The notes under the pieces were generated by a model. That model was not told where the DNA came from. It worked only from the letters and a program-made list of their open reading frames with translations, and did not search any database. Shown here piece after piece: positions 26,865 through 35,386 of a DNA stretch of 64,000 nt. Every line of letters begins with the position of its first letter. Positions within the stretch are counted from its first letter, which is position 1. Location of the stretch: NCBI GenBank assembly GCA_028281025.1, contig JANQKR010000038.1, positions 44,638 through 108,637 on the forward strand. Direction: 5' to 3'. Source of the DNA: Croceivirga sp. GTDB taxonomy: Bacteria; Bacteroidota; Bacteroidia; Flavobacteriales; Flavobacteriaceae. Both the position numbers and the translations under genes were made by a program.

Positions 26865-27362
26865 CTAATTTAAGCTAAAGTATTCTTTACAAATCAAGTC
26901 TGGACATATTTCTTTAAATACATTTCCTTGGGAATCATATATTTTGCCATTTATTCTGATCCGACTAAAAAATAGCGTATTTAATTCAAGTTGCAATTCC
27001 CTTATTTTCGTATTCAGGTAATACGAAAGAATTGTGAATTTGTTATTGGGATGCCGCCAAGATACTTTTGAACGTTCCTTTTGCCTAATAACTTCATCAT
27101 AAAAACCATTCAATCCCTTTGTCTTAGAAAAACCTTGACGTCCCAATGCATCCAATATCATCACATTGTTAATTGACAGAACAAAGGAAATCTCTCCAAT
27201 AGTATACTTTGTGATCAATACTTCTATTTGATTAATGGTATCCTTGTCAAACACCACAGAGTTGCCAAGCGACGAATAATAGTAGTTGCTATGCTTAAAC
27301 CTGGCGTTGATGATAGGTTCAAGATAATCCGTAGGGCATATAAAGTATAGGTGGCCTGGCAT
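26865..27362 (-). CDS. small protein linked to the LCIB-type carbonic anhydrase; degenerate beta-CA-like candidate
   Basis: 165 residues from the ATG at 27362, giving MPGHLYFICPTDYLEPIINA at the N-terminus; a TTG at 27392 would overlap the upstream gene by 20 bases. No signal. The pattern GNSVVFDKDTI, then IEVLITKYTI and SFVLSINNVMI, resembles the GN..SLEYAV..L..IVVLGH core of beta-carbonic anhydrases, but the zinc-ligand Cys/His residues are missing. It could be a pseudo-enzyme subunit. It lies 10 bases after the LCIB-type gene on the same strand. This identification is tentative; the family is not one I can name. Confidence 0.6.
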   Translation of the reverse strand: MPGHLYFICPTDYLEPIINARFKHSNYYYSSLGNSVVFDKDTINQIEVLITKYTIGEISFVLSINNVMILDALGRQGFSKTKGLNGFYDEVIRQKERSKVSWRHPNNKFTILSYYLNTKIRELQLELNTLFFSRIRINGKIYDSQGNVFKEICPDLICKEYFSLN

Positions 27363-27372
27363 TGGTTTGAGG

Positions 27373-28086
27373 TCAAAGGCTTTTGACGTCAATTACTTTA
27401 AAATGTCTGGCGTCAAAATAGTCGTCCAATCCATAATCCGTATTAATGATGATGCCTCCCAAAAGCGTTACCTTATCCACGTGGAATTCATTTTTACACG
27501 ATTTTAAATGCTCATGAACCTTGCGATCGATGATTTCGTAGGTTGCTTCGGTTATGGCCTTTTCTTGATTTTCACTATCCAATATTTTTTGTCGGTAGGG
27601 AAGTAGGCTTTCCTCAAGTTTCATCTGTTGATAATCATCATCAGTTATTACCGGTTTATAGGCACTATCCTGGAATCGGCTTAATGCCAGCATAAGGGCC
27701 CCACAGGAGTTTCCGGTCTGTTCCTGGCGCGGACGGTACATTTTTCCCAAATCCCCGTCCAGGGTAATCCCTATGTGGGGACCGTAAAAGATAAATGCGC
27801 TACCATCATCGGGAATATGATGGGCAAAAGCGGTCATGCCGGTCTGCCCGGCGAAAGGCAGTCCGCCCAGTCCACCCATAATAAATGGGCCGAACAATAC
27901 ATTGAAGAAGGTGGTGGAAGGCACATTGATATCATCTGAACACACCGAAGTTGCCATCAATACCCGGGAAATATCGATATGGTGTTCCAATTGCATTTTT
28001 CCAAGGTAATGGATCGAGGTGTCCTTGGCATCCATGGCATCGGGAAAGTAGGTCTTTGCTACTTCCGCAAATTTTCTTTGTAACAT
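27373..28086 (-). CDS. LCIB/LCIC-type beta-carbonic anhydrase
   Basis: 237 residues without signal. The metal ligands expected for the LCIB family are at Cys49 (TSVCSDDIN), His104 (FYGPHIGI) and Cys128 (GNSCGA); the spacing 55 and 24 is like the algal LCIB Cys-His-Cys set as I recall it. The AFAHHIPDDGSAFIFYGP block is family-specific. It interconverts CO2 and bicarbonate. First gene of a pair with the small 165-residue protein. The perfect palindrome at 28265-28287 lies 179 bases upstream, with a GTTG/TATATTTT promoter-like pair beside it, giving a long leader if used. Confidence 0.85.
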   Translation of the reverse strand: MLQRKFAEVAKTYFPDAMDAKDTSIHYLGKMQLEHHIDISRVLMATSVCSDDINVPSTTFFNVLFGPFIMGGLGGLPFAGQTGMTAFAHHIPDDGSAFIFYGPHIGITLDGDLGKMYRPRQEQTGNSCGALMLALSRFQDSAYKPVITDDDYQQMKLEESLLPYRQKILDSENQEKAITEATYEIIDRKVHEHLKSCKNEFHVDKVTLLGGIIINTDYGLDDYFDARHFKVIDVKSL

Positions 28087-28264
28087 AGTAAGGAAGGTAA
28101 AATGGTTAATTTGACATTATGAAACTTTTCCAGGTTCCTTACTTTCCCAGGAAATTTGGGAGAAAGCAGGCCTCGGTCGAGTATGAAATAACAATTTACT
28201 GTAAAGGACTTGTGTAACAAAAGTACTCCAATAGCTGCACGGTAAAAATATAGGAAAGCGTTAA

Positions 28265-28287
28265 TAAATGCAACTATGTTGCATTTA
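28265..28287. promoter_or_regulatory. perfect palindrome, candidate Zur operator
   Basis: Perfect 10-bp inverted repeat (TAAATGCAAC / GTTGCATTTA) around TAT. It is the closest relative in the window of the site at 18259-18280. On the minus strand GTTG within it is followed 18 bases later by TATATTTT, a near -7 element pointing to the carbonic anhydrase gene. The intergenic region (28087-28432, 346 bases) otherwise holds no convincing gene; toward the VCBS gene (ATG 28433) no matching promoter pair starts from this site. Confidence 0.55.
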
Positions 28288-28432
28288 CTTTGTGGGTGTT
28301 CCATCGGTTGGGCAAAATTCCAAAGCTGCTCCATCACGTTGTAAGACCTATTTCTCTTTACCGTTACTTCTATAGTGCTTAGACCAGTCTTTAAATGCTT
28401 TAAATTAGCGTGGGATATAATAGGGAAAAAAG

Positions 28433-29644
28433 ATGAAAAAAATAGCCATACTTTGCTTGACCGCTGGCATTTTTAACTTTGGCAACAGTCAAAAAACCGG
28501 AGGTGACAGCGGTGGTTCCACTGCTTTTTATAAAGATGTCACCACAATATGTTTGCCCTATAAAGACCTGCAGCAACTGTCCATGGATGCTGGCATTGCC
28601 GATTTGGACCAGGATGGTGACCTGGACATTTTAATTGCGAACGAGCATAAACCCAATATTCTTCTTATTAATGATGGAAAAGGAAAATTCACCAATGAGA
28701 GCAGCTCGCGGATACCACAGGTAGATCATGATAGTGAGGATATTGGAATTGCCGACTTTGATTTGGATGGAGACCTTGATATCATAGTTGTTAGCGAAGA
28801 TGACAAAACCAACGAACTGTATCTGAACAATGGAGATGGTACTTTTAGGGATGTGGGGAGCAGGATTCCTGTTTCGGGCACTTCCAATTCGGTGGTTGTA
28901 GTGGATGTCAATAAGGATGGTGCTCCGGATGTAATGATTGGAAACAATGGTCAAAACAACCTATTGGTCAACAATGGTAAAGGGTACTTCAAAGATGAGA
29001 CCATTGCACGGTTCGGAGAATTTATGGATGTGACACAAGACCTGACCTTGGGGGATATTGATAATGATGGGGACGAAGATGTATTGGTTGGCAATGAAGA
29101 TGCCAATCGCATACTGATCAATGATGGAAATGGCTTTTTTAAGGATGAGTCTTCGGATAGGTTACCTTACCGAACCACTCCAGAGGAAACTAGGGAAGTG
29201 GACGTGGCCGATATCGATGGGGATGGTGACCTGGACATTTTATACGGCAACGTTCAGGCCTTTGTAGCCAATGCCGTTCGACAGAACAGATTGCTTTTAA
29301 ATGATGGAAATGGTTTCTTTTCCGATATCACCAGCACCCATTTGCCCAAGGATGACAACCGTTGTTTTGGTGTCGCTTTTTTGGATATCGACCGTGATGG
29401 GGATATGGATATTATGACGGGAAATACCAATGGCCCAAGGTTTGGCGGCCTTACGCCCTTCAGTGTCTATCTTAATGATGGAAAGGGAAAGTTCGCTGAA
29501 GCCATCGATACATTTATTCCCGAAGGTATGGGCGGAAGAGGTTTCGATATCGATTTTGAGGATCTGAACGGCGATGGTATTAAAGACCTTTTTCTAAGCA
29601 ATCGGGGTTCACAGGATTTTCTGCTTTTTGGACGTAAGCAATAA
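28433..29644 (+). CDS. exported VCBS/FG-GAP repeat protein
   Basis: 403 residues with signal peptide (cleavage near FGNSQ). Seven calcium-loop repeats of the form DLDQDGDLDI, DFDLDGDLDI, DVNKDGAPDV, DIDNDGDEDV, DIDGDGDLDI, DIDRDGDMDI, DLNGDGIKDL span the protein, each followed by LLINDGKG-type strands: a seven-bladed integrin-like beta-propeller. No C-terminal sorting domain is evident. Such proteins bind glycans or proteins at the surface. Monocistronic, ended by a strong bidirectional hairpin. Confidence 0.9.
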   Translation: MKKIAILCLTAGIFNFGNSQKTGGDSGGSTAFYKDVTTICLPYKDLQQLSMDAGIADLDQDGDLDILIANEHKPNILLINDGKGKFTNESSSRIPQVDHDSEDIGIADFDLDGDLDIIVVSEDDKTNELYLNNGDGTFRDVGSRIPVSGTSNSVVVVDVNKDGAPDVMIGNNGQNNLLVNNGKGYFKDETIARFGEFMDVTQDLTLGDIDNDGDEDVLVGNEDANRILINDGNGFFKDESSDRLPYRTTPEETREVDVADIDGDGDLDILYGNVQAFVANAVRQNRLLLNDGNGFFSDITSTHLPKDDNRCFGVAFLDIDRDGDMDIMTGNTNGPRFGGLTPFSVYLNDGKGKFAEAIDTFIPEGMGGRGFDIDFEDLNGDGIKDLFLSNRGSQDFLLFGRKQ

Positions 29645-29652
29645 ATTACATA

Positions 29653-29682
29653 ACAAAGTGACCGCTATAGCGGTCACTTTGT
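29653..29682. terminator. bidirectional hairpin between convergent genes
   Basis: A 30-base perfect palindrome (arms ACAAAGTGACCGC and GCGGTCACTTTGT around TATA), lying between the convergent ends of the VCBS gene (29644) and the gamma-glutamyltransferase gene (29704). No T-run on either side, but symmetry and placement fit a shared terminator. Confidence 0.7.
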
Positions 29683-29703
29683 AAACGCTTGTGGAGTTAT
29701 TTT

Positions 29704-31401
29704 CTAATATCCGGCCGCTTGCCCGTCTTTACGACTTTCGGAAGCGCCATGATAGACCTTGTTTTCATCATCCCACAAAATGGCCTGGTATCCACCGTAG
29801 ATGCCCCGGGCGGTTCCCATTTTGTGGCCCTTATCCATTAGACCACGAATGGTAGTGTAGGGGATACCCGATTCGGTTCGTATTAATCCCGTATTTTCCG
29901 TAGTCTTTCCCATGGGGCTGGCCCCTCCCGTATGGTCCCAACGTGGCGCATCACCGGCTTCTTGCAGGTTCATGCCAAAATCGATGAGGTTCATTACAAT
30001 CTGGGTATGGCCCATGGGTTGAAAGTCACCGCCCATGACCCCAAAACTGACATAGGGTTTGCCATCTTTGGTAATAAAGGCGGGAATAATGGTATGAAAA
30101 GGCCGCTTGGCAGGCTCATAGGTATTGGCCTGCCCCCGCTTTAAACTGAACAGCTCACCACGATCCTGAAGCATAAAGCCCAATTTTGGTGGTGCCATAC
30201 CGGAGCCCATGCCACGATAATTGCTCTGTATCAAGGATATCATGGTACCCTCCTTGTCCGCCACCGTCATGTAAATCGTCTCTCCAGCGGAGATTTCCCC
30301 AGCGGTATATTTCCCGGCACGGGCACCGATTTCTTTTCTTCGGTTTTCGGCATAATCGTCCGACAGCAATTGCGCAACAGGGACATCATAAAAATCCATG
30401 TCGGCGTAATACTTTGCACGATCCTCAAAAGCCAATTTCTTGGCCTCGGTAAAGAGGTGAAGGTGTTCCGCACTTCCAAATTCGATAGCTGAAAAGTCAT
30501 AGCCCTCCAATAGTTGCAACATTTGGAGCGCAGCAATACCCTGACCATTGGGAGGCAGTTCCCAAACATCATAACCCCTATAGTTGATGGATACCGGTTC
30601 TACCCATTCCGATTTGTGTGCGGCCAGGTCCTTGGCCGAAAGAAAGCCCCCTTGTTCCTTGATGAACTTACCAATGATTTTGGCAATATCGCCCTTATAA
30701 AAAGCATCGCGTCCACCTTTTGCAATTTTCCTATAGGTATCGGCCAAATATGGGTTTTTATAAACTTCTCCCTCATTGGGGAGTTTTCCCCCATTTTGTG
30801 ATTTGTAGGTATCCTCAATATTGGGAAAACCCTTTGATTCAAAAAAAGGTACGGTACGCTGCATGTACCAGGCAATGAGCTCGGTCAAGGGAAAGCCCTT
30901 TTCGGCATAAGCAATGGCCGGGGCCAGGATTTCGGTCATGGGCCTGGACCCAAATTTTTGATGGAGTTCAAACCATCCATCCACAGCACCGGGCACACTA
31001 ACGGGCAGTGGCCCATGGGACGGGATTTTCTCCATCCCTTCTTTTTCAAAGTATTCCAAAGTCAACTTTTGGGGAGAACGTCCACTCGCATTGAGGCCAT
31101 ACAGTTTTTTGGTCTTTCCGTCCCAAACAATGGCAAAAAGATCGCCTCCAATACCACATCCCGTAGGTTCCATAAGTCCTAAGGCAGCATTTGCGGCAAT
31201 TGCGGCATCGATGGCATTACCACCACTTTTGAGGATATCAAGCCCAATTTGGGTTGCCAGGGGATGGCTGGTGGCCACCATTCCATTCTGTCCCAATACT
31301 TCGGAGCGGGTGGCAAAGGGTTCGCCCGTGATTCGGTCTTGGGCAGTTGAATATTGGACAATCAAAAAGAGGAAGAAAATGCAACGGAAAAGATTTTTCA
31401 T
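29704..31401 (-). CDS. ggt: gamma-glutamyltransferase, exported
   Basis: 565 residues from the ATG at 31401, which begins a signal peptide (MKNLFRCIFFLFLIVQYSTAQ); a frame extends nine codons further to an ATG at 31428. Family features: GGNAIDAAIAANAALGLMEP and GCGIGGDLF early; the autoprocessing region GETIYMTVADKEG, whose Thr should be the nucleophile of the small subunit; and GVMGGDFQPMGH late. It transfers or hydrolyses gamma-glutamyl groups of glutathione and related peptides in the periplasm. Monocistronic with 119 bases upstream to the next gene. Confidence 0.92.
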   Translation of the reverse strand: MKNLFRCIFFLFLIVQYSTAQDRITGEPFATRSEVLGQNGMVATSHPLATQIGLDILKSGGNAIDAAIAANAALGLMEPTGCGIGGDLFAIVWDGKTKKLYGLNASGRSPQKLTLEYFEKEGMEKIPSHGPLPVSVPGAVDGWFELHQKFGSRPMTEILAPAIAYAEKGFPLTELIAWYMQRTVPFFESKGFPNIEDTYKSQNGGKLPNEGEVYKNPYLADTYRKIAKGGRDAFYKGDIAKIIGKFIKEQGGFLSAKDLAAHKSEWVEPVSINYRGYDVWELPPNGQGIAALQMLQLLEGYDFSAIEFGSAEHLHLFTEAKKLAFEDRAKYYADMDFYDVPVAQLLSDDYAENRRKEIGARAGKYTAGEISAGETIYMTVADKEGTMISLIQSNYRGMGSGMAPPKLGFMLQDRGELFSLKRGQANTYEPAKRPFHTIIPAFITKDGKPYVSFGVMGGDFQPMGHTQIVMNLIDFGMNLQEAGDAPRWDHTGGASPMGKTTENTGLIRTESGIPYTTIRGLMDKGHKMGTARGIYGGYQAILWDDENKVYHGASESRKDGQAAGY

Positions 31402-31520
31402 ACTATTTTTTAGTTTTCTAAAATACAAAATTCGGATATAGCTTATCGTGGTTCTACATCCCGCCGGGGAATCAGTCTGCTCATGGCATTACGTTGATCG
31501 TCACTGCAATTCGAGTTGTG

Positions 31521-32075
31521 TTATAGTCCTAATTCCTTCTTTATTTTATTCGTATCCAGGTTTGATATCAAATCAATTACATTGGGATACCAGTTCTTAT
31601 GATAGCCAAGTTCAGGTCTAAGTAATTCATTAATGGCATCTTCCTTGGACCAATTTTCAAAAACTACGCGATACGCTGCCATTATGGCCCCTGTTCTATC
31701 GGAGCCATGCCAACAATGTACCAAAACCGGCTTTTGGGCATCTTGTATGGCTTGTAGGGCTTTTGTCAGATCACCTTCGTTCAGTTCGGAAGTTTTTAAA
31801 GGGATATGAATCAATTCCAGTGCTGTTCCCCTGGCTTTTTTTACATCATCCTTATTACGCCGAAACGTTATTGAAGTCTTTATCCCTGCGGCTTCCAGTT
31901 CCTTGAAACCTTTTCGACCAGGTTGTTCCGATCTGTAAACGGAATCATTTAGTCGGTACAATCGCTTAAATCGATTGGATGGGACTTTTTCAAGTTCAGC
32001 ATTTTGGGATATCCCATAAAATGGATATCCCATGGAAAACAAAAGCAAGCAACCTAAGTAAAGATACTTTACCAT
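31521..32075 (-). CDS. exported dual-specificity/tyrosine phosphatase-like protein
   Basis: 184 residues. Signal peptide to about residue 24 (MGYPFYGISQN). The PTP signature is HCWHGSDRTG (HCxxGxxR with Cys and Arg), preceded by ITFRRNKDD, where an Asp may serve as general acid; the IHIPLKTSELNE region resembles DSP-type phosphatases that act on phosphoproteins or inositol phosphates. Periplasmic placement argues for a small phosphorylated substrate. It lies 6 bases after the 1049-residue sortilin-like gene on the same strand, so likely co-transcribed. Confidence 0.85.
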   Translation of the reverse strand: MVKYLYLGCLLLFSMGYPFYGISQNAELEKVPSNRFKRLYRLNDSVYRSEQPGRKGFKELEAAGIKTSITFRRNKDDVKKARGTALELIHIPLKTSELNEGDLTKALQAIQDAQKPVLVHCWHGSDRTGAIMAAYRVVFENWSKEDAINELLRPELGYHKNWYPNVIDLISNLDTNKIKKELGL

Positions 32076-32081
32076 ACCTTT

Positions 32082-35000
32082 TTACTTCTTCAAAGAAATC
32101 ATTTCCATTTTATTTTCAGCTATTTGTTTGTTGATCTTTGAAATGTACTCATCCATCAATCCATTTAAAGCGGAAATCTCGCTATCCAATTCCTTGGTAA
32201 CCTCAATAAAGAACTCCGTGGCCTGATCTGTTGGAGGATAATCCCCACGTTGGGAGTCCGTCATCAAAAACGCCAGGCGGTTATTAATTCGAATCCCATA
32301 ATTCAAGGGGTCTTGTCGACTCTGGTTCTTGGTCATATGGATATTGTTTTCGATAACATCCAGTTTCGCTTCAAAGTCCGCAATCGTATTTTTCAAACTC
32401 TTTTTCATGTCTTGCTTTCCCTTTAGATAGTCCAGATCCTTCTTTACGGTCCTAATATCAACAATTGCGGTATTGGCCCGGCTGACCTGGTCCCGAACTT
32501 CAATCAAGAAATCAAATTGTTTCTGATAATCGTTAGCGGTATTGGGCATTCGGGGATCTTTGACAATGGTAAGGACCTGCTCCGTAGTTTGTCCATTGTA
32601 CCCCAGTCTTACCCTGTAATCACCAGGTACTGCTTTGGGCCCGGTATTGGGCGATGAATAAAACACCATGCCCTTAAAGGTTTTGTAACCTGGGTGCCGC
32701 ATATTCCAAACCAGTCTGTTGCCCCCGGATTTAACTTCCAACAGTTTATCCGCTTCCGGGTTCAATTTATCCTTCTTGGCCACATTTGAAAAGCGCTGGA
32801 TCAAAGTGCCATCCTTTTCCAGAATCTCGATGGTCACCGTATCGGTTTCCTGGATGTTCTTTATATAATAATTGATGATGGCTCCATTGGGATGGTTTTT
32901 GCCCACCAACTTGGTATTCGGTTTGCGCCAACCACCCGATTGCTGCATGCGGTAGGCCTCATCGGGCTTGTACAGATGGAACTGCGCATTGGCGATTTCA
33001 TCCGAAAGTTGGTGCAATGGGGTCAAATCATCGATCATCCAAAAACTACGCCCATGGGTAGCGGCAATCAAATCATTGTCCCGTACATGGAGGTCTCGAA
33101 TGGAGGTAATCGGGAGGTTCAATTGGAAAGGCGACCAACTGTTGCCGTCATCAAATGAAACGTACATGCCCCACTCCGTTCCGGCGTAGAGCAATCCTTC
33201 GCGGACCTTATCCGCACGGATGGCCCTGGTATAATGGTTACTTTTGATTCCCTCGGTGATCACCTTCCAGGTTTTGCCATAATCGGAAGTCTTATAGAGG
33301 TAAGGGGTATAATCCCCAAATTTGTACGAAGTGGCCGCCACATAGGCAGTACCCTTTTGAAACGGACTTGGGTCAATACAATTGATCATATTGAGTTTTG
33401 GGCTCATACCGGAGGGTGGGGTGATGTTTTCCCAATTTTCGCCATTGTCTTTTGAAATGTGGATCAAGCCGTCGTCACTACCGACCCAAATAACGCCTTT
33501 CTCCAAAGGGGACTCATTGATGGCAAAGAGGTTGGAATAGAACTCGGCCCCGGTATTGTCCTGGGTAATTGGTCCACCGGAAGATTTTATGGTTTCCGGC
33601 AAACCACGGGTAAGATCGGGTGAGATCCTTTTCCATGATTGCCCCTCATTGGTAGTGACATGTAAGAAATTGGATCCCGCATACAATGTATTCTGGTCAT
33701 GTATACTGAACTTGACCGGGAAATTCCAGTTGAAGCGATATTTCATGACCTCGGCCCCGGAACCTGCAGGGTTGTCCGGCCAGATGTTGATGGAACGGGT
33801 TTGGTCCACCGCATGATCTTGTCGCATCATATATCCTTTATACGTTCCCCCGTAGACAATATCGTTGTTCTTTGGGTCGGGGGCCAGGTGGGCACTTTCG
33901 CCACCGGCCGTAGGCTCCCAGTCGCTTTCCGTTATACTTGAACCGGAGGTGCGATGGGCGATACGGACCGTACTGTTGTCCTGTTGTGCCCCGTATATCC
34001 TGTAAGGAAACGAATTGTCCGTAGTGACCCGATAAAATTGCGCCGTAGGTTGATTATGATAGGTGGTCCAATTCTCTCCGCCATCGTTCGAAACCTGTGC
34101 ACCACCATCGTCGGCAATGACCATTCTGCTATTGTTATTAGGGTCGATCCATAGATCGTGATGATCCCCATGCGGGGCATTCTTTAAGGTAAAGGTCTTT
34201 CCGCCATCGGTGGATACTCCGTAGCTAACATTCATTACATACACCTTGTCCTTGTTTTGTGTATCGGCATAGATACGACTGTAGTACCATGCCCTTTGGC
34301 GTAAAGCCCTGTTTTCATTTATTTTTTTCCAGTTCTTACCGGCATCATCCGACCTAAAGACGCCGCCATTTTCTGCTTCGATAATTGCCCAGACCCTGTT
34401 GGAATCCAAAGGGGATACCGCTATACCCACAATACCCCATGGACCCTTTGGCAAGCCTTTGTATTTTGAAATATCGGTCCAGGTATCACCACCATCGGTA
34501 CTTTTGTAGAGTTTACTGTCGGGCCCTCCACTGTCCATTCGGTATCCGTTTCTTTTCATCTGCCAAGTTGCGGCATATAGTATTCTTGGATTGTTCGGGT
34601 CCAGTATCAAATCCCCGGCTCCGGCCTTATCACTTTCGTAAAGTATCTTTTCCCAACTTTGCCCTCCATCCTTGGAACGATAGACACCACGGGTCTTATT
34701 GGGCTTCCAAAGATTACCGATTGCGGCAACGTATACAAGATCGGGATTGGTAGGGTGTATTCGAATCCTTGAAATATGTTCCGATCCTTCGAGCCCGATA
34801 AACTTCCAGGTTTCCCCGGCATCCAGGCTTTTCCAAATACCATTCCCGGAAGAAACATTTCCCCTTAGGGTTTGTTCCCCTTCACCAACATAGATTACAT
34901 TGGGATCCGATTCCGAAACGGCCAAGGCACCAATGGAACCTCCAAAATAACCGTCGGAAATACAGCTCCAGGTATTGCCCGCATCAGTAGTTTTCCAGAC

Positions 35001-35231
35001 ACCGCCACCAGCGGTTCCCATATAATAAAGGTTTGGATCGTTCAAAACCCCTGAGACCGTTCCGGCACGTCCTCCCCTAAATGGCCCGACCAAACGCCAT
35101 TGGATGGCATTGTACAAAGACTCCGCATAGTTTTTGGTGTTTGTATTTCTGCTTTTTTTGCGTTGGGCCGTGGCATCATCCGCAGGGAATAGGAATAGTA
35201 CGAGAAAGAGGTACGGTAAAAATGGTTTCAT
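32082..35231 (-). CDS. secreted sortilin/VPS10-BNR-like propeller protein 1
   Basis: 1049 residues with signal peptide (cleavage near ATAQ). The body is made of many BNR/Asp-box repeats (WKTTDAGNTW, WKSLDAGETW, YRSKDGGQSW, YKSTDGGDTW, FRSDDAGKNW, SDYGKTW), forming a large sortilin-like beta-propeller, followed from about residue 780 by a beta-sandwich and an alpha-helical C-terminus (SRANTAIVDIRTVKKDL). Annotated elsewhere as glycosyl hydrolase, but no sialidase catalytic residues are apparent; probably a ligand-binding or peptidase-associated scaffold. Paralogue of the gene at 37860. Confidence 0.85.
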   Translation of the reverse strand: MKPFLPYLFLVLFLFPADDATAQRKKSRNTNTKNYAESLYNAIQWRLVGPFRGGRAGTVSGVLNDPNLYYMGTAGGGVWKTTDAGNTWSCISDGYFGGSIGALAVSESDPNVIYVGEGEQTLRGNVSSGNGIWKSLDAGETWKFIGLEGSEHISRIRIHPTNPDLVYVAAIGNLWKPNKTRGVYRSKDGGQSWEKILYESDKAGAGDLILDPNNPRILYAATWQMKRNGYRMDSGGPDSKLYKSTDGGDTWTDISKYKGLPKGPWGIVGIAVSPLDSNRVWAIIEAENGGVFRSDDAGKNWKKINENRALRQRAWYYSRIYADTQNKDKVYVMNVSYGVSTDGGKTFTLKNAPHGDHHDLWIDPNNNSRMVIADDGGAQVSNDGGENWTTYHNQPTAQFYRVTTDNSFPYRIYGAQQDNSTVRIAHRTSGSSITESDWEPTAGGESAHLAPDPKNNDIVYGGTYKGYMMRQDHAVDQTRSINIWPDNPAGSGAEVMKYRFNWNFPVKFSIHDQNTLYAGSNFLHVTTNEGQSWKRISPDLTRGLPETIKSSGGPITQDNTGAEFYSNLFAINESPLEKGVIWVGSDDGLIHISKDNGENWENITPPSGMSPKLNMINCIDPSPFQKGTAYVAATSYKFGDYTPYLYKTSDYGKTWKVITEGIKSNHYTRAIRADKVREGLLYAGTEWGMYVSFDDGNSWSPFQLNLPITSIRDLHVRDNDLIAATHGRSFWMIDDLTPLHQLSDEIANAQFHLYKPDEAYRMQQSGGWRKPNTKLVGKNHPNGAIINYYIKNIQETDTVTIEILEKDGTLIQRFSNVAKKDKLNPEADKLLEVKSGGNRLVWNMRHPGYKTFKGMVFYSSPNTGPKAVPGDYRVRLGYNGQTTEQVLTIVKDPRMPNTANDYQKQFDFLIEVRDQVSRANTAIVDIRTVKKDLDYLKGKQDMKKSLKNTIADFEAKLDVIENNIHMTKNQSRQDPLNYGIRINNRLAFLMTDSQRGDYPPTDQATEFFIEVTKELDSEISALNGLMDEYISKINKQIAENKMEMISLKK

Positions 35232-35350
35232 AGAGTGTGGTTTTAAGGAATCCTAAAAATAACCATTATAAACCCTTAGTTGTATATCTTAATAGGGTAT
35301 ATCTTTAGTATCCAGTTCAGTAAACCCATTTTCCAAAGAAATGCTACCCT

Positions 35351-35382
35351 TTTGTACATCGCCTGGTTCACATCTAATTTAG
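35351..35382 (+). promoter_or_regulatory. promoter of the AraC-type regulator gene
   Basis: TTTG at 35351-35354, 20-base spacer, TAATTTAG at 35375-35382 (one mismatch to TANNTTTG), five bases before the ATG at 35387. Spacing fits the Bacteroidota sigma factor; the transcript would have a very short leader. Confidence 0.4.
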
Positions 35383-35386
35383 CAAC

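Noticed and set aside
28059..28337. 92-codon minus-strand frame upstream of the carbonic anhydrase
   Set aside because: It overlaps the CA start, has no domain-like composition and contains the conserved palindrome, so the region looks regulatory.
30511..30526. GTTGCAACATTTGG word resembling a Zur half-site
   Set aside because: Inside the gamma-glutamyltransferase coding sequence and without the matching second half at the right spacing.
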